This document shows, one piece after another, positions 39,604-48,200 of a stretch of DNA of 64,000 bases (positions are counted from its first letter, which is position 1; each line of letters starts with the position of its first letter). The notes under the pieces are model-generated. The model was not told the DNA's origin and did no database searches. It saw only the letters and a program-made list of their open reading frames with translations. The position numbers and the translations under genes are program-made. Source of the DNA: Pyrinomonas methylaliphatogenes (lineage in GTDB: Bacteria > Acidobacteriota > Blastocatellia > Pyrinomonadales > Pyrinomonadaceae); the NCBI RefSeq assembly GCF_000820845.2, contig NZ_CBXV010000002.1, forward strand, positions 1-64,000, in the 5' to 3' direction.

Positions 39604-39988
39604 CCTGAGGGCCAAGATCTGGGCGACGGTGATCGCCGTCTTCATCTTAGGGTGTGCGACCGGCGCCGCCCTGAGCAGCCTGTACCACCTGAAAGCGAGC
39701 AGCAACGCGCGCCAAATGGGCAATAAGAAGGAGGCTTTTTTCGATGAATTGCGGCGCGACCTATCTCTGACCGATGAACAAGCGGCCCAGATCCGCCTCA
39801 TCTTGGACCAGACGAACGAACAGTTCCGCCAACTCCGCGCGGAGGTCAGGCCGCGCTATGAAGCGATCCGCCAATCGGCGCGCGCGCGCATCCGCGCCGT
39901 ACTTAACCCAGAACAGCGCGCCATCTTCGACGCCAAAATAGCCCAGAAAGACGCCCGGCGAAACGAAGGCGAGAAAGATGAACGATAG
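39587..39988 (+). CDS. Spy/CpxP/CnrX-like periplasmic sensor protein
   Basis: A 133-aa protein: N-terminal membrane anchor (WATVIAVFILGCATGAALSSLY, about 12-33) and a periplasmic helical domain with LSLTDEQAAQIRLILDQTNEQF and VLNPEQRAIFDA, the two LTxxQ-type motifs of the Spy/CpxP and heavy-metal sensor superfamily. Such proteins bind misfolded proteins or metals and modulate stress signalling. With the upstream sigma and membrane protein it resembles the order of cnrYXH-type systems. Confidence 0.8.
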   Translation: MRILNDLRAKIWATVIAVFILGCATGAALSSLYHLKASSNARQMGNKKEAFFDELRRDLSLTDEQAAQIRLILDQTNEQFRQLRAEVRPRYEAIRQSARARIRAVLNPEQRAIFDAKIAQKDARRNEGEKDER

Positions 39989-40062
39989 GGGCGCGTGGGG
40001 ACTGTTCCAACAGAACTTTCGCCAAAGCCCGAGGCTCGTCACCAACGAAGCCCCACGCGCCC
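39989..40062 (+). terminator. Long-looped stem downstream of the sigma module
   Basis: Twelve-bp GC-rich stem, GGGCGCGTGGGG (39989-40000) with CCCCACGCGCCC (40051-40062), encloses a 50-nt loop holding a smaller hairpin (CTGTT/AACAG). It begins right after the stop codon. No U-tract follows. Confidence 0.5.
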
Positions 40063-40170
40063 TTCCCCCATAAGCCTTTCAGACCTACTCACCGCACCAG
40101 AACAACAACTCGATTCGCCCTCTCTGCAAAACTTGGCCGCCCATAAAACCAATCACCACACCCACCTGAT

Positions 40171-40827
40171 TCACCCGCCCGCCCGGCTCTCCGCCAGCTT
40201 GAACCAGCAATGCGGCCACTCAACTCGATCGCAACTGCCATAAACCCGATACCCTTCACCTATCGCTTCAGCGACGAGCGAAGCGACCACCCGACAAACC
40301 TCCGGATGCTGACTGACTACCGCAGCAAACGGACAGATGCGACTATCGATGACCCAACCATCGGCTTCTGCGCGAAGCTCCGCCACACCACCTAAAAGTT
40401 CGATCATCTCTAACACGCGCCGCGCCCTTTCCTCAATAGACGCCCCCTCGGATGGGCTGTCCTCTCTGGTCCACCGCGCCGCCAAGGAGCGCCCGACCTC
40501 GCTTAAAGCTTCGCCTAACGCCTCGGCAGAGATCCGCCCCTTCAATTTTGAAAGCAGTTCGTTAAGCAGCTCATCATAGGCCTTCGGGAATAACCGTTCG
40601 GCCTCCGGCGTCAATTCGTAAGCGTAGTGCGGCTTGCGCCGCCCGCGCCGAATCCCGCTCTGCCTGACAAGCCCATCTCGCTCGAGCGCGAGCAGGTGCG
40701 CCCGCACCGCGTTGTCCGTCAACTCGAGCCTTTCGGCCAGTTCGGTGACAGTCGCACGCTGCCTCCGCAGAAGGAGCACGATCCGACCGCGCGTGCTGCA
40801 GAAGAAACGCTGATCGAAAGCGCCCAT
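40171..40827 (-). CDS. SufR-like HTH regulator with a C-terminal four-cysteine cluster
   Basis: A 218-aa DeoR/ArsR-type winged-helix protein. The HTH spans about 8-65 (TVTELAERLELTDNAVRAHLLALERDGLV), followed by a dimerisation helix region and four Cys at the C-terminus: ICPFAAVVSQHPEVC (C-x12-C, as in the first pair of SufR), then YGSC and CDRVEWPHC. This suggests a bound iron-sulphur cluster or metal, so the protein may sense Fe-S status or oxidants. The second spacing differs from canonical SufR. It is divergent from ribA2/Rieske. A TATACT -10 (40843-40838) lies about 10 bp before the ATG, predicting a near-leaderless mRNA. Confidence 0.8.
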   Translation of the reverse strand: MGAFDQRFFCSTRGRIVLLLRRQRATVTELAERLELTDNAVRAHLLALERDGLVRQSGIRRGRRKPHYAYELTPEAERLFPKAYDELLNELLSKLKGRISAEALGEALSEVGRSLAARWTREDSPSEGASIEERARRVLEMIELLGGVAELRAEADGWVIDSRICPFAAVVSQHPEVCRVVASLVAEAIGEGYRVYGSCDRVEWPHCWFKLAESRAGG

Positions 40828-40837
40828 AACGGAACTA

Positions 40838-40908
40838 AGTATACCCGTTTCGGCGGCGAGTAAAAAGTCAAAAAATCTCTTGACTTATTTGCCGAAAAGG
40901 TTTATCCC
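40838..40908. promoter_or_regulatory. Divergent promoter/operator between the Cys-rich regulator and ribA2
   Basis: Rightward: TTGACT (40880-40885) and a weak TTATCC near 40902. Leftward: TATACT (40843-40838). The inverted repeat AAGTCAA-N8-TTGACTT (40865-40886) overlaps the rightward -35. A second pair, TTTCGGC (40848) and GCCGAAA (40891), flanks it. These are candidate sites for the divergent regulator. Confidence 0.5.
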
Positions 40909-40929
40909 TAAGAGCGTCGGGAGGCCATC

Positions 40930-41580
40930 ATGGGTGAAGGTTCAGTCTCTGCCATAGCGCGCGTCGCAGAAGCGCGTCTTCCCACAGAATTTGGCGAGTT
41001 TCGTCTCATCGGTTATCATTCGCCCAGTTCTAATGAAGAGTTCGTGGCGCTCGTGCGCGGCGTGCCCGCTGCCGAACGTCCGGCCCTTGTACGCATCCAT
41101 TCGCAATGTTTGACGGGCGATGCGCTCGGCTCTTTGCGGTGCGATTGTGGGCGTCAGTTGCGCGAAGCTTTGCGCATGATCGCTGCGGAAGATTACGGCG
41201 CGATCGTCTATCAGATGCAAGAGGGCCGCGGCGTCGGCATCTTGAACAAGATCCGCGCCTATGCGTTGCAGGACGCGGGGGCCAACACGGTCGAAGCGAA
41301 CAAGCTTCTGGGCTTGCCTGTTGACGGGCGGCGCTATGACGAATGCGCTGAAGTCCTGCTCGATCTAGGTTTCAAGCGCGTGCGCGTTATGTCGAACAAT
41401 CCGGCGAAGATTCGCGCGCTACGGCGCGCCGGGTTGGAGGTCGTCGAGCGCGTTCCGCTCCCGATAGAACCACACGAATCCTTCTCCAATTACTTACGAA
41501 CCAAACGGGCCTTGATGGGCCACCTGATCACGAAGGAGACTTATGAGCAAACGCGAAGCGACGGTTGCCCGTGCCGATGA
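40930..41580 (+). CDS. ribA: GTP cyclohydrolase II, copy 2
   Basis: A 216-aa stand-alone GTP cyclohydrolase II. Zinc ligands are Cys60, Cys71 and Cys73 ([17 protein letters not shown]); [20 protein letters not shown] and RVMSNNPAKI are conserved. It is clearly homologous to the copy at 18629-19294, with strong similarity through most of the length. GGGAGG lies 5 bp before the ATG. Its last 38 bp overlap the following Rieske oxidoreductase, and the Cys-rich regulator is divergent, so this copy is likely dedicated to conditional flavin supply. Full activity is probable because all metal ligands and the catalytic segments remain. Confidence 0.93.
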   Translation: MGEGSVSAIARVAEARLPTEFGEFRLIGYHSPSSNEEFVALVRGVPAAERPALVRIHSQCLTGDALGSLRCDCGRQLREALRMIAAEDYGAIVYQMQEGRGVGILNKIRAYALQDAGANTVEANKLLGLPVDGRRYDECAEVLLDLGFKRVRVMSNNPAKIRALRRAGLEVVERVPLPIEPHESFSNYLRTKRALMGHLITKETYEQTRSDGCPCR

Positions 41581-43120
41581 ATTGCGCAACGGAGAGATGC
41601 GCCAAGTGGAAGTTGATGGCGTTGAGGTCCTGCTTGCGCGCGTCGGCGATCGGTTCTACGCAGTGGGCGCGCATTGCACACACTACGGCGCGCCTCTTGC
41701 CGAAGGTGTGTTGTGCGGCGAGCGCATTATTTGCCCGTGGCACCATGCCTGCTTCAATGCGACCACCGGGGAGATGGAAGAACCACCAGCGCTCGATGCG
41801 CTTCCTCGTTACGACGTGCGCGTCGAGGCGGGCCACGTCATCGTCTCGCTGTCTGAAGATGCCGGAGACAGGCGAGTGGCGCGGATGAGCCGCCGCGCGC
41901 CGAACGATGCGCGCCTGTTCGTCATCTTGGGCGGCGGGGCGGCAGGTTACATGGCGGCGCAGACCTTGCGCGAAGATGGTTTCACAGGCCGCATCCTGCT
42001 CATCTCAGACGACGGCCATCTGCCCTATGACCGGCCCAACCTGAGCAAAGACTATTTGGCTGGCAATCTTGGTGCCGATGCCCTGCCGCTGCGCTCTGAA
42101 GAGTTCTTCCGCGAGCATGAGATCGAAATCGAACTGAACCGGAAGGTCGCGCGCGTCGAAGCGGCGAACAAGATCATCAGGTTCAGCGATGGGGCGTCGC
42201 TTCGCTATGACGCGCTGCTTGTCGCCACCGGGGGCAAACCGCGCACGCTCCCAGTGCCCGGCGCGGATCTCGGAAACGTCTTCACGCTCCGCAGCCGCGA
42301 TGATGCTGAACGGATCGTCGCCTCGCTCGGCACCGCGCGGCGCGCCGCCGTCATCGGCGCCAGCTTCATCGGCATGGAGACGGCTTCGAGCCTCGCCGCG
42401 CGCGGCCTCTCCGTAACCGTGGTCGCTCCGGAATCCGTCCCATTCGAGCATACGCTTGGCGCAGAGATCGGCGCACTCTTTCAGAAGCTACACGAAGAGA
42501 ACGGCGTTCGGTTCAAACTCGGAGCGAAGCTTGCGCGTTTCGAAGGGCAGCGCCGCGTCGAGGCAGTCATCCTTGAAAGCGGTGAACGGATCGAAGCCGA
42601 TCTCGTCATCGTCGGAGCGGGCGTCAAACCGGCGACGGAATTTCTCGAAGGCGTCGAGAAGACGAAAGATGGCCGCGTCGTGGTAGACGATCGGCTTCGC
42701 GCCGCCGAAGATCTTTATGCCGCGGGCGACATCGCAAGCTTCCCCGACGCGCGCACTGGCGAACGCGTACACATCGAGCATTGGCGCACGGCGATGCAGC
42801 AAGGTCGCGTCGCCGCGCACAACATGGCCGGACGCGAAGCGATCTACGCGAGCGTGCCGTTCTTCTGGACGCAACAGTTCGATCTGGTGCTCACCTACGT
42901 CGGCCATGCGACGAAGTGGGACGAGGTGATCGTGCAGGGCAGCATAGAAGGGCGCGATTTTCTCGCTTTTTACGTGCGCGATGGGCGAGCCTTGGCCGTC
43001 GCGGGCGTGAATCGCGATCGCGAAATGGCCGCCATCGAAGAGCTGATGAGGCTCGGGCGTATGCCATCCGCCGAAGAGCTTCGCGGCGGGCAGGTGGATC
43101 TTCTGGCGAGATTGAAGTGA
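41543..43120 (+). CDS. Rieske-domain FAD/NAD(P)H oxidoreductase, AIFL/AIFM3-like
   Basis: A 525-aa fusion. The N-terminal Rieske [2Fe-2S] domain has Cys45-x-His47 (CTHYGAPL) and Cys64-Pro-Trp-His67; a linker leads to a pyridine-nucleotide-disulphide-type flavoprotein with the FAD motif VILGGGAAGYMAAQ (about 127-140), the NAD(P) motif VIGASFIGMETASSL (270-284) and LYAAGDIAS (392-400), plus a C-terminal dimerisation domain. Such proteins pass electrons from NAD(P)H through FAD to the Fe-S centre, as in ferredoxin reductases or detoxifying enzymes. The overlap with ribA2 links FAD supply to its use. The physiological acceptor is unknown. Confidence 0.93.
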   Translation: MSKREATVARADELRNGEMRQVEVDGVEVLLARVGDRFYAVGAHCTHYGAPLAEGVLCGERIICPWHHACFNATTGEMEEPPALDALPRYDVRVEAGHVIVSLSEDAGDRRVARMSRRAPNDARLFVILGGGAAGYMAAQTLREDGFTGRILLISDDGHLPYDRPNLSKDYLAGNLGADALPLRSEEFFREHEIEIELNRKVARVEAANKIIRFSDGASLRYDALLVATGGKPRTLPVPGADLGNVFTLRSRDDAERIVASLGTARRAAVIGASFIGMETASSLAARGLSVTVVAPESVPFEHTLGAEIGALFQKLHEENGVRFKLGAKLARFEGQRRVEAVILESGERIEADLVIVGAGVKPATEFLEGVEKTKDGRVVVDDRLRAAEDLYAAGDIASFPDARTGERVHIEHWRTAMQQGRVAAHNMAGREAIYASVPFFWTQQFDLVLTYVGHATKWDEVIVQGSIEGRDFLAFYVRDGRALAVAGVNRDREMAAIEELMRLGRMPSAEELRGGQVDLLARLK

Positions 43121-43158
43121 GACGGGCAGCACGTCAGTCAACTCGCGCGCTTTGAACG

Positions 43159-43307
43159 ATGAGTGAAAGGGGCAAGACCTCCTCGGGTATCAGTTGGCCA
43201 CCAAGGCGCGGAATTCTCACCCAGAAAGGTGAGTGAAAGGCGCATCGCTCCTCTGCCTTGCTCATGAGAGAAGGCGCGGGATTCTCACCCGGAAAGATGA
43301 GTGAAAG
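43159..43307 (+). repeat. Tandem repeat of a start-like unit (about 69-bp period) before the glycosyltransferase
   Basis: TGAGTGAAAG recurs at start codons 43159 (ATG), 43229 (GTG) and 43297 (ATG). The 37-bp units 43203-43239 and 43271-43307 differ at three positions. The first also has a CTCACC/GGTGAG hairpin. The first two start sites give short frames. It looks like repeated duplication of the gene's start. Confidence 0.85.
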
Positions 43308-44091
43308 AGGCGAAGTCACTTCGGACACCCCGCGAGTTTCCGTCATCGTACCGACGCGCAACCGCCCGCAGTTGCTTCGTGAAGCGCTGCAGAGTCTGGT
43401 CAAACAACGCGGCGTGCGTTTTGAAGTGATCGTCGTCAACGACGCTGGCGAGGACGTGCAGAGCGTGATCGATGAATTTACGGGCGCGCTCGACATCACG
43501 TACATTCAATTGGCACGCAATCAAGGACTCCCTGCCGCGCGCAATCGCGGCGTTGAACGCGCTCGCGGCTCATACATCGCCTATTTGGACGACGACGATC
43601 TTCTTCTCCCTTCGCATCTGGCGAGGCTGGCTGCGCGGCTCGACGCTCGAAGCGATGTCGGGTTGGTTTACGCAGATGCTCTTCTTTTGCGCCAGAAGTT
43701 CGCGGAAGAAGGTCTTCACACAGTGGCCCATCGCATCTTGGCGCATGATTTCGACATCGAGATCATGCGGCACGACAGTTTCATCGCGCCTTCGGCGATG
43801 ATGCACCGGCGCGAATGCTTCGATGCGGTCGGCGGATTTGATGAGGCGATGCGCTGGTGCTATGAGGATTGGGACTTCCTGCTGCGCGTGGCGAACCGAT
43901 ATCGCATAGAGCGGGTCGCCGGCGCGACCGCCGTGATCCGCTTGCGCAACGACAACATGTCGCGCGTCGTCAGGCCGGAACGCGCTCGCGCCGCCCGTCT
44001 GCTTCAGCAAAGATACGGCGCAGGCGAGATTGAGCCTAAAACCTTCTGGGAAGTAGCCGATACGCTCGAAGCGATGAAATCAAATAGGTAG
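43297..44091 (+). CDS. Family 2 glycosyltransferase
   Basis: About 264 aa, GT-A fold. VSVIVPTRNRPQLLREALQSL (about 12-32) is the nucleotide-sugar start; IAYLDDDDLLLPSHL (about 91-105) holds the metal-binding DxD-type acidic run, and MRWCYEDWDFLLRVA the ED-type base motif. Such enzymes transfer a sugar to a lipid, polysaccharide or protein acceptor at the membrane; the acceptor is unknown. The frame extends to 43258, but the ATG at 43297 follows the repeated GGAAAG/ATGAGTGAAAG start unit and is preferred. The repeated start units directly upstream are unusual. Confidence 0.85.
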   Translation: MSERGEVTSDTPRVSVIVPTRNRPQLLREALQSLVKQRGVRFEVIVVNDAGEDVQSVIDEFTGALDITYIQLARNQGLPAARNRGVERARGSYIAYLDDDDLLLPSHLARLAARLDARSDVGLVYADALLLRQKFAEEGLHTVAHRILAHDFDIEIMRHDSFIAPSAMMHRRECFDAVGGFDEAMRWCYEDWDFLLRVANRYRIERVAGATAVIRLRNDNMSRVVRPERARAARLLQQRYGAGEIEPKTFWEVADTLEAMKSNR

Positions 44092-44276
44092 TGAAGAGAC
44101 CTTGTAAAGTGGGCGAAAGCTTGGTTCGGGCGAATAAGATGAAGAAACTCAGCGCCAACCATCTAGAGCCCACATTCGACCGGATCACACGATAAGAAAA
44201 GCCCTCGAAGACGGCGCGGCCCGCCAACGCGCTCGACATCACCTGCTCCCAACCTAAAGTTTCAGCCTTCGGCGGC

Positions 44277-44717
44277 TCATCCCACGCGCGCCTTGTGACT
44301 AAAGCGAGCGTCGAATGACCACGCCCCCGCGCCGACGATGAACAGGAAGATCAGCCCGAGCAACATCGAGTAATCGGTGCGCGCTTCGTGGGCCATCTGC
44401 CAGAAGCCAGAGCGAAGCAGAATCGGCACTTTCGTCGTCGCGATCGCCACCAGTATGATGGCGATGAGCGGGATGACGGCAAGCCGTGTAAGCAGACCGA
44501 GAATGACGAGCGTCCCGCAGACGATTTCGAACGCGCCGACTACGGGCGCCATCACTTCCGGCGCGGGGATACCGATCTTGGCGAAACGACCTGCCCCGAC
44601 ATCATCTGGCCGGATGAACTTCTGTATCCCTTCGGACAAGAAAACCAAGCCAACCATCAGGCGTATGAGCACTGTTGCCGCCGGAGCTTGCGTCTCGATC
44701 AGCCTCTTGAGCCTCAC
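44277..44717 (-). CDS. DoxX-family membrane protein
   Basis: A 146-aa four-helix inner-membrane protein. The start LIRLMVGLVFLSEGIQKFIRPDDVGAGRFAKIGIP and VVGAFEIVCGTLVILGLLTRLAVIPLIAIILVA are typical of DoxX/DoxD-like proteins, which associate with redox or thiol-stress functions in some bacteria. The specific role here is unknown. It is convergent with the glycosyltransferase. Confidence 0.9.
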   Translation of the reverse strand: MRLKRLIETQAPAATVLIRLMVGLVFLSEGIQKFIRPDDVGAGRFAKIGIPAPEVMAPVVGAFEIVCGTLVILGLLTRLAVIPLIAIILVAIATTKVPILLRSGFWQMAHEARTDYSMLLGLIFLFIVGAGAWSFDARFSHKARVG

Positions 44718-45222
44718 AACCCATCCCCCTTCGCCACGGAGGGGATCTTACGTCGAACTAGCTGCAATTTCGTGCCGATCATCCTAGCAAGCAAAGGAAG
44801 CTAGATCAACTTCAGGCGATCGCCGATCCGTTGAAGCTTCCCTTCGTCGGCTCTTGCCCGCTCGGGAATGCCCGACCGGGTTGCAATCGTCGATTCGCTG
44901 GCGCTCCTCTCCGCCGTCACAAAGACCGACTTCAGACCGCTGCTGATCAGCCATCCGCCTCGACTTTGCCTGGGATCTTATCCGAAAAAAATGGATCTCC
45001 ATCCAAATTTTCGTAGATCGCACGCGGCTTCCGTCGCGCGATTTAGCTGGATTTGCCGTTTTTACGGCAACTTCGGTGCTCAGAACCGAGTGGAATGATA
45101 TTTGCTTCTTTATTCTGTGAGCCTGTCAACCACTTCCAGCGAGTTTTCGAGTTTTTAAATAGCGTCTTGCCCATCGGTGCTCTTCCAGTCGTTCGCGACA
45201 ACCTAAGGAGGGAGATCCGAAG
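44718..45222. other. 505-bp intergenic leader of TonB receptor 2
   Basis: No supported gene; small frames lack ribosome sites. A hairpin TTGCCG-N6-CGGCAA lies at 45053-45070. AAGGAGGG at 45205-45212 precedes the receptor ATG by 10 bp. No promoter was identified confidently. Confidence 0.5.
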
Positions 45223-48200
45223 ATGAGACAACTCGACTTTCGACTAGCGCCAGCGATCGTTGCGCTCTTTCTAATCCTGATCGGCAGCCAAACTGGGATG
45301 GCGCAAACGACGACCGGCGAGATCCGTGGGACGGTGACCGATGTGAATGGGAGCGCCGTCGCTGGAGCGAGCGTCATTGCAAGAAACCAGGGGACCAACG
45401 TCGAAAACCGAACCACAACGACCGGTGAGGGCGTCTATGCTATCCCGAATTTGATCCCCGGAAGATACAGCATCATCGTTGAATCGCCGGGGTTCAAGCG
45501 TTCGATCACCACGGATGTGAGCGTCAACCTAGGTCAGATCACGACTGTGGACGTCGTCTTGCAACCCGGCGGGGTTCAGGAATCAGTGACGGTGACGGCG
45601 GGAGCCGAGGTGCTCCTTCAAAGAGACCAATCGCAACTGTCGACCACCATCGAATCGCGCCGGATGGCGGAACTGCCCGTTAACGTTGCCGGAGCAGGGC
45701 TTGACGTGGTCGCTCTGTCAGTTCCCGGAGTTTTCCCTGGTTTTGGCAACGTCAATAGCAACGGGATCACCCTTTCGGTAAACGGGCAACGCGCCCGTTC
45801 AAATAACTTCACCATCGATGGGATGGACAATAACGATCTTTCGATCGGCGGCCCCTCGTTCTTCATCGACAATGCCGATCTGGTCGGCGAACTCCAGATC
45901 ATCACCAACAATTTTTCGGCCCAATACGGACGCAACCAAGGGGCGATCGTCAACTACGTCACCAAGAGCGGGACGAACGAATTTCACGGCAGCGCCTTCG
46001 TCTTTCGGCGCGACCGGGCGGTCCTCGATAGCTTGAACAACATCGAACGGCGCAGCGGCCAGCTCAATCCGCCCCGTCTCAAATACACGGTTTTAGGCGG
46101 AACGTTAGGTGGGCCGATCATCCGTGACCGCGCCTTCTTTTTCGTCAGTTTCCAGAAGATCCTCTCGCAAGCTTTTTCGCAGCTACGCACCACCAGCTTA
46201 GCCATCCTGCCACAGGAGTTTCCGCGCCTGTTACAAGCTTTTCCGAACAATCCGGCGATCCAAGCTTATGTCAACTACAGCGCGTTTGCGCTCACCCGAC
46301 TAGGCGAAGTTAGGCCTCGTTCTGATCGCCCGATTGAGACGGTGGTGCTAGGCGGCCAGAGTTTCCAAGCCGCTGCTGTTGAAAGACTCTTCTCATCCCC
46401 TTACGAGGAGAATCTGCCGACGATCCGCGGAGACGTGAATTTGACGAACAAAGATAAGATCTCCGCGCGTTACCTCTTCCAAAAAGGGACGGGCATCAAC
46501 GCGCTCGGCACGGTAGGCGGTTTCTTCGGCGACCAGCCTGCTCAAAGCAAGAACTTCGGCGCGAGCTACATTCGGCAGGTTTCTAACACCTCCTTCAATG
46601 AGTTCCGTTTCGCCTATCAATCCCTCTTCGTCAAGTTCGGCGGCGGGTGCGACGAAAGCCTTCTGGAGTGCATCCCGGACCCGTCGAACATCGGCAAAGC
46701 TTTCACCAACATCACCTTCACCGGGATTCGCGGCACGACCACAGGACAAAGCCTTCTTGCCGTTGGGCCAGCGACCAACTTGCCGCAAGGGCGCATCGTG
46801 ACCACATATCAGTTCGCCGACAACTTCTCGTTCACCTTCGGGCGCCATTCGCTGATGGCCGGCGTCGATATACGCCACTTGACCAACACCGTTCCTTTCC
46901 TTCCCAACATCAATGGCGCCTTCTCCTTCAACACGGCGGACCGGCTCATCGCCAACAATCCCGCCCAAGTCGTGGTAGCCGTCGGGCCTGACACGATCAG
47001 CTACAAAGAGAACGATTACTACTTCTTCTTCCAGGACGACTGGAAGGTGCGTGACAACTTAACGTTGAATCTCGGCATACGTTATGAGTTGCCGGACCAG
47101 CCGATCAACACGCTCCACGACTTGACGGTCGCGCGCGAAAGCGATCCGAACCAAGCCATCTGGCGGCAGAGCCTGCCGTTGACTGTGCGCACCATCCCGT
47201 TCATACCGCGCGATAAGAACAATTGGGCGCCGCGTTTTGGTTTCGCTTGGACGCCACGCTTTGGAAGCGGCCTCCTGCATAAGTTGGTCGGAGAGGAGGC
47301 GACCGTCATCCGCGGCGGATACGGCATAGCTTACGATCCGAGCTTCTACAACATCATGCTCAACATTTCGACCGCTTCGCCCGTGGTCTTTCTGCAAACG
47401 ATCACCAACCCGGCAGGATCGCCGATCTTTCCGCTCCCATCGGCCAATCCGACGGGCGACGTCGTGCGCAACTTCGCACAGTCGCGCGGTTTGGTTCAGA
47501 GGAACACTTTCGATCCACGCTTCTTCACGCAGACGATCGTCGCCTCGAACTTCCATTCACCTTACTCGCAGCAGTTCTCGCTCGGGATTCAGCGTCAGAT
47601 CGACCGCAACAACGCCTTCGAGATTCGCTACGTCGGCACGCGCGGAGTCGGGCTCTTCCAAACCGTCAACCGCAATCCGGACATCAGCCGTCTCTATAAC
47701 GGTTTCAGCGTCACCATAGGCAACACGACTTTCAACTTCCCCGCCTTCCGACAGTTCATCCCACAGGGGATCACGCCGCTCACTTGCACGGACAACCCGA
47801 ATACGCCAGATAACGAGGGCGTCTGTAACGGTCGCATCCTCCAACAAGGATTGCTCCGCTCGCGCGAGAACACAGCCCAATCAACTTACCACTCGCTGCA
47901 AACCTACTACAATGGGCGCCTGTTCAATCAACTGAACCTCACGGTGAGTTACACCTGGAGCAAGGCGTTGGATAACGCGAGCGAGATCTTCGCCTTCGGT
48001 GAACAGGCGACTTCGCAAAATCCTTTCGATCTCAATAAGCTTGAGAAGAGCATCTCTGGTTTCGATCGCCGGCATGCGCTCTCGCTCTCTTACATCTGGG
48101 AACTTCCTTTCTTCAGAGAGCAGCGTGGGTTCATCGGTCAAACCCTGGGCGGCTGGCAGATCAGTGGCACCTACTTCCTTGGCAGCGGGCGCCCCTTCAC

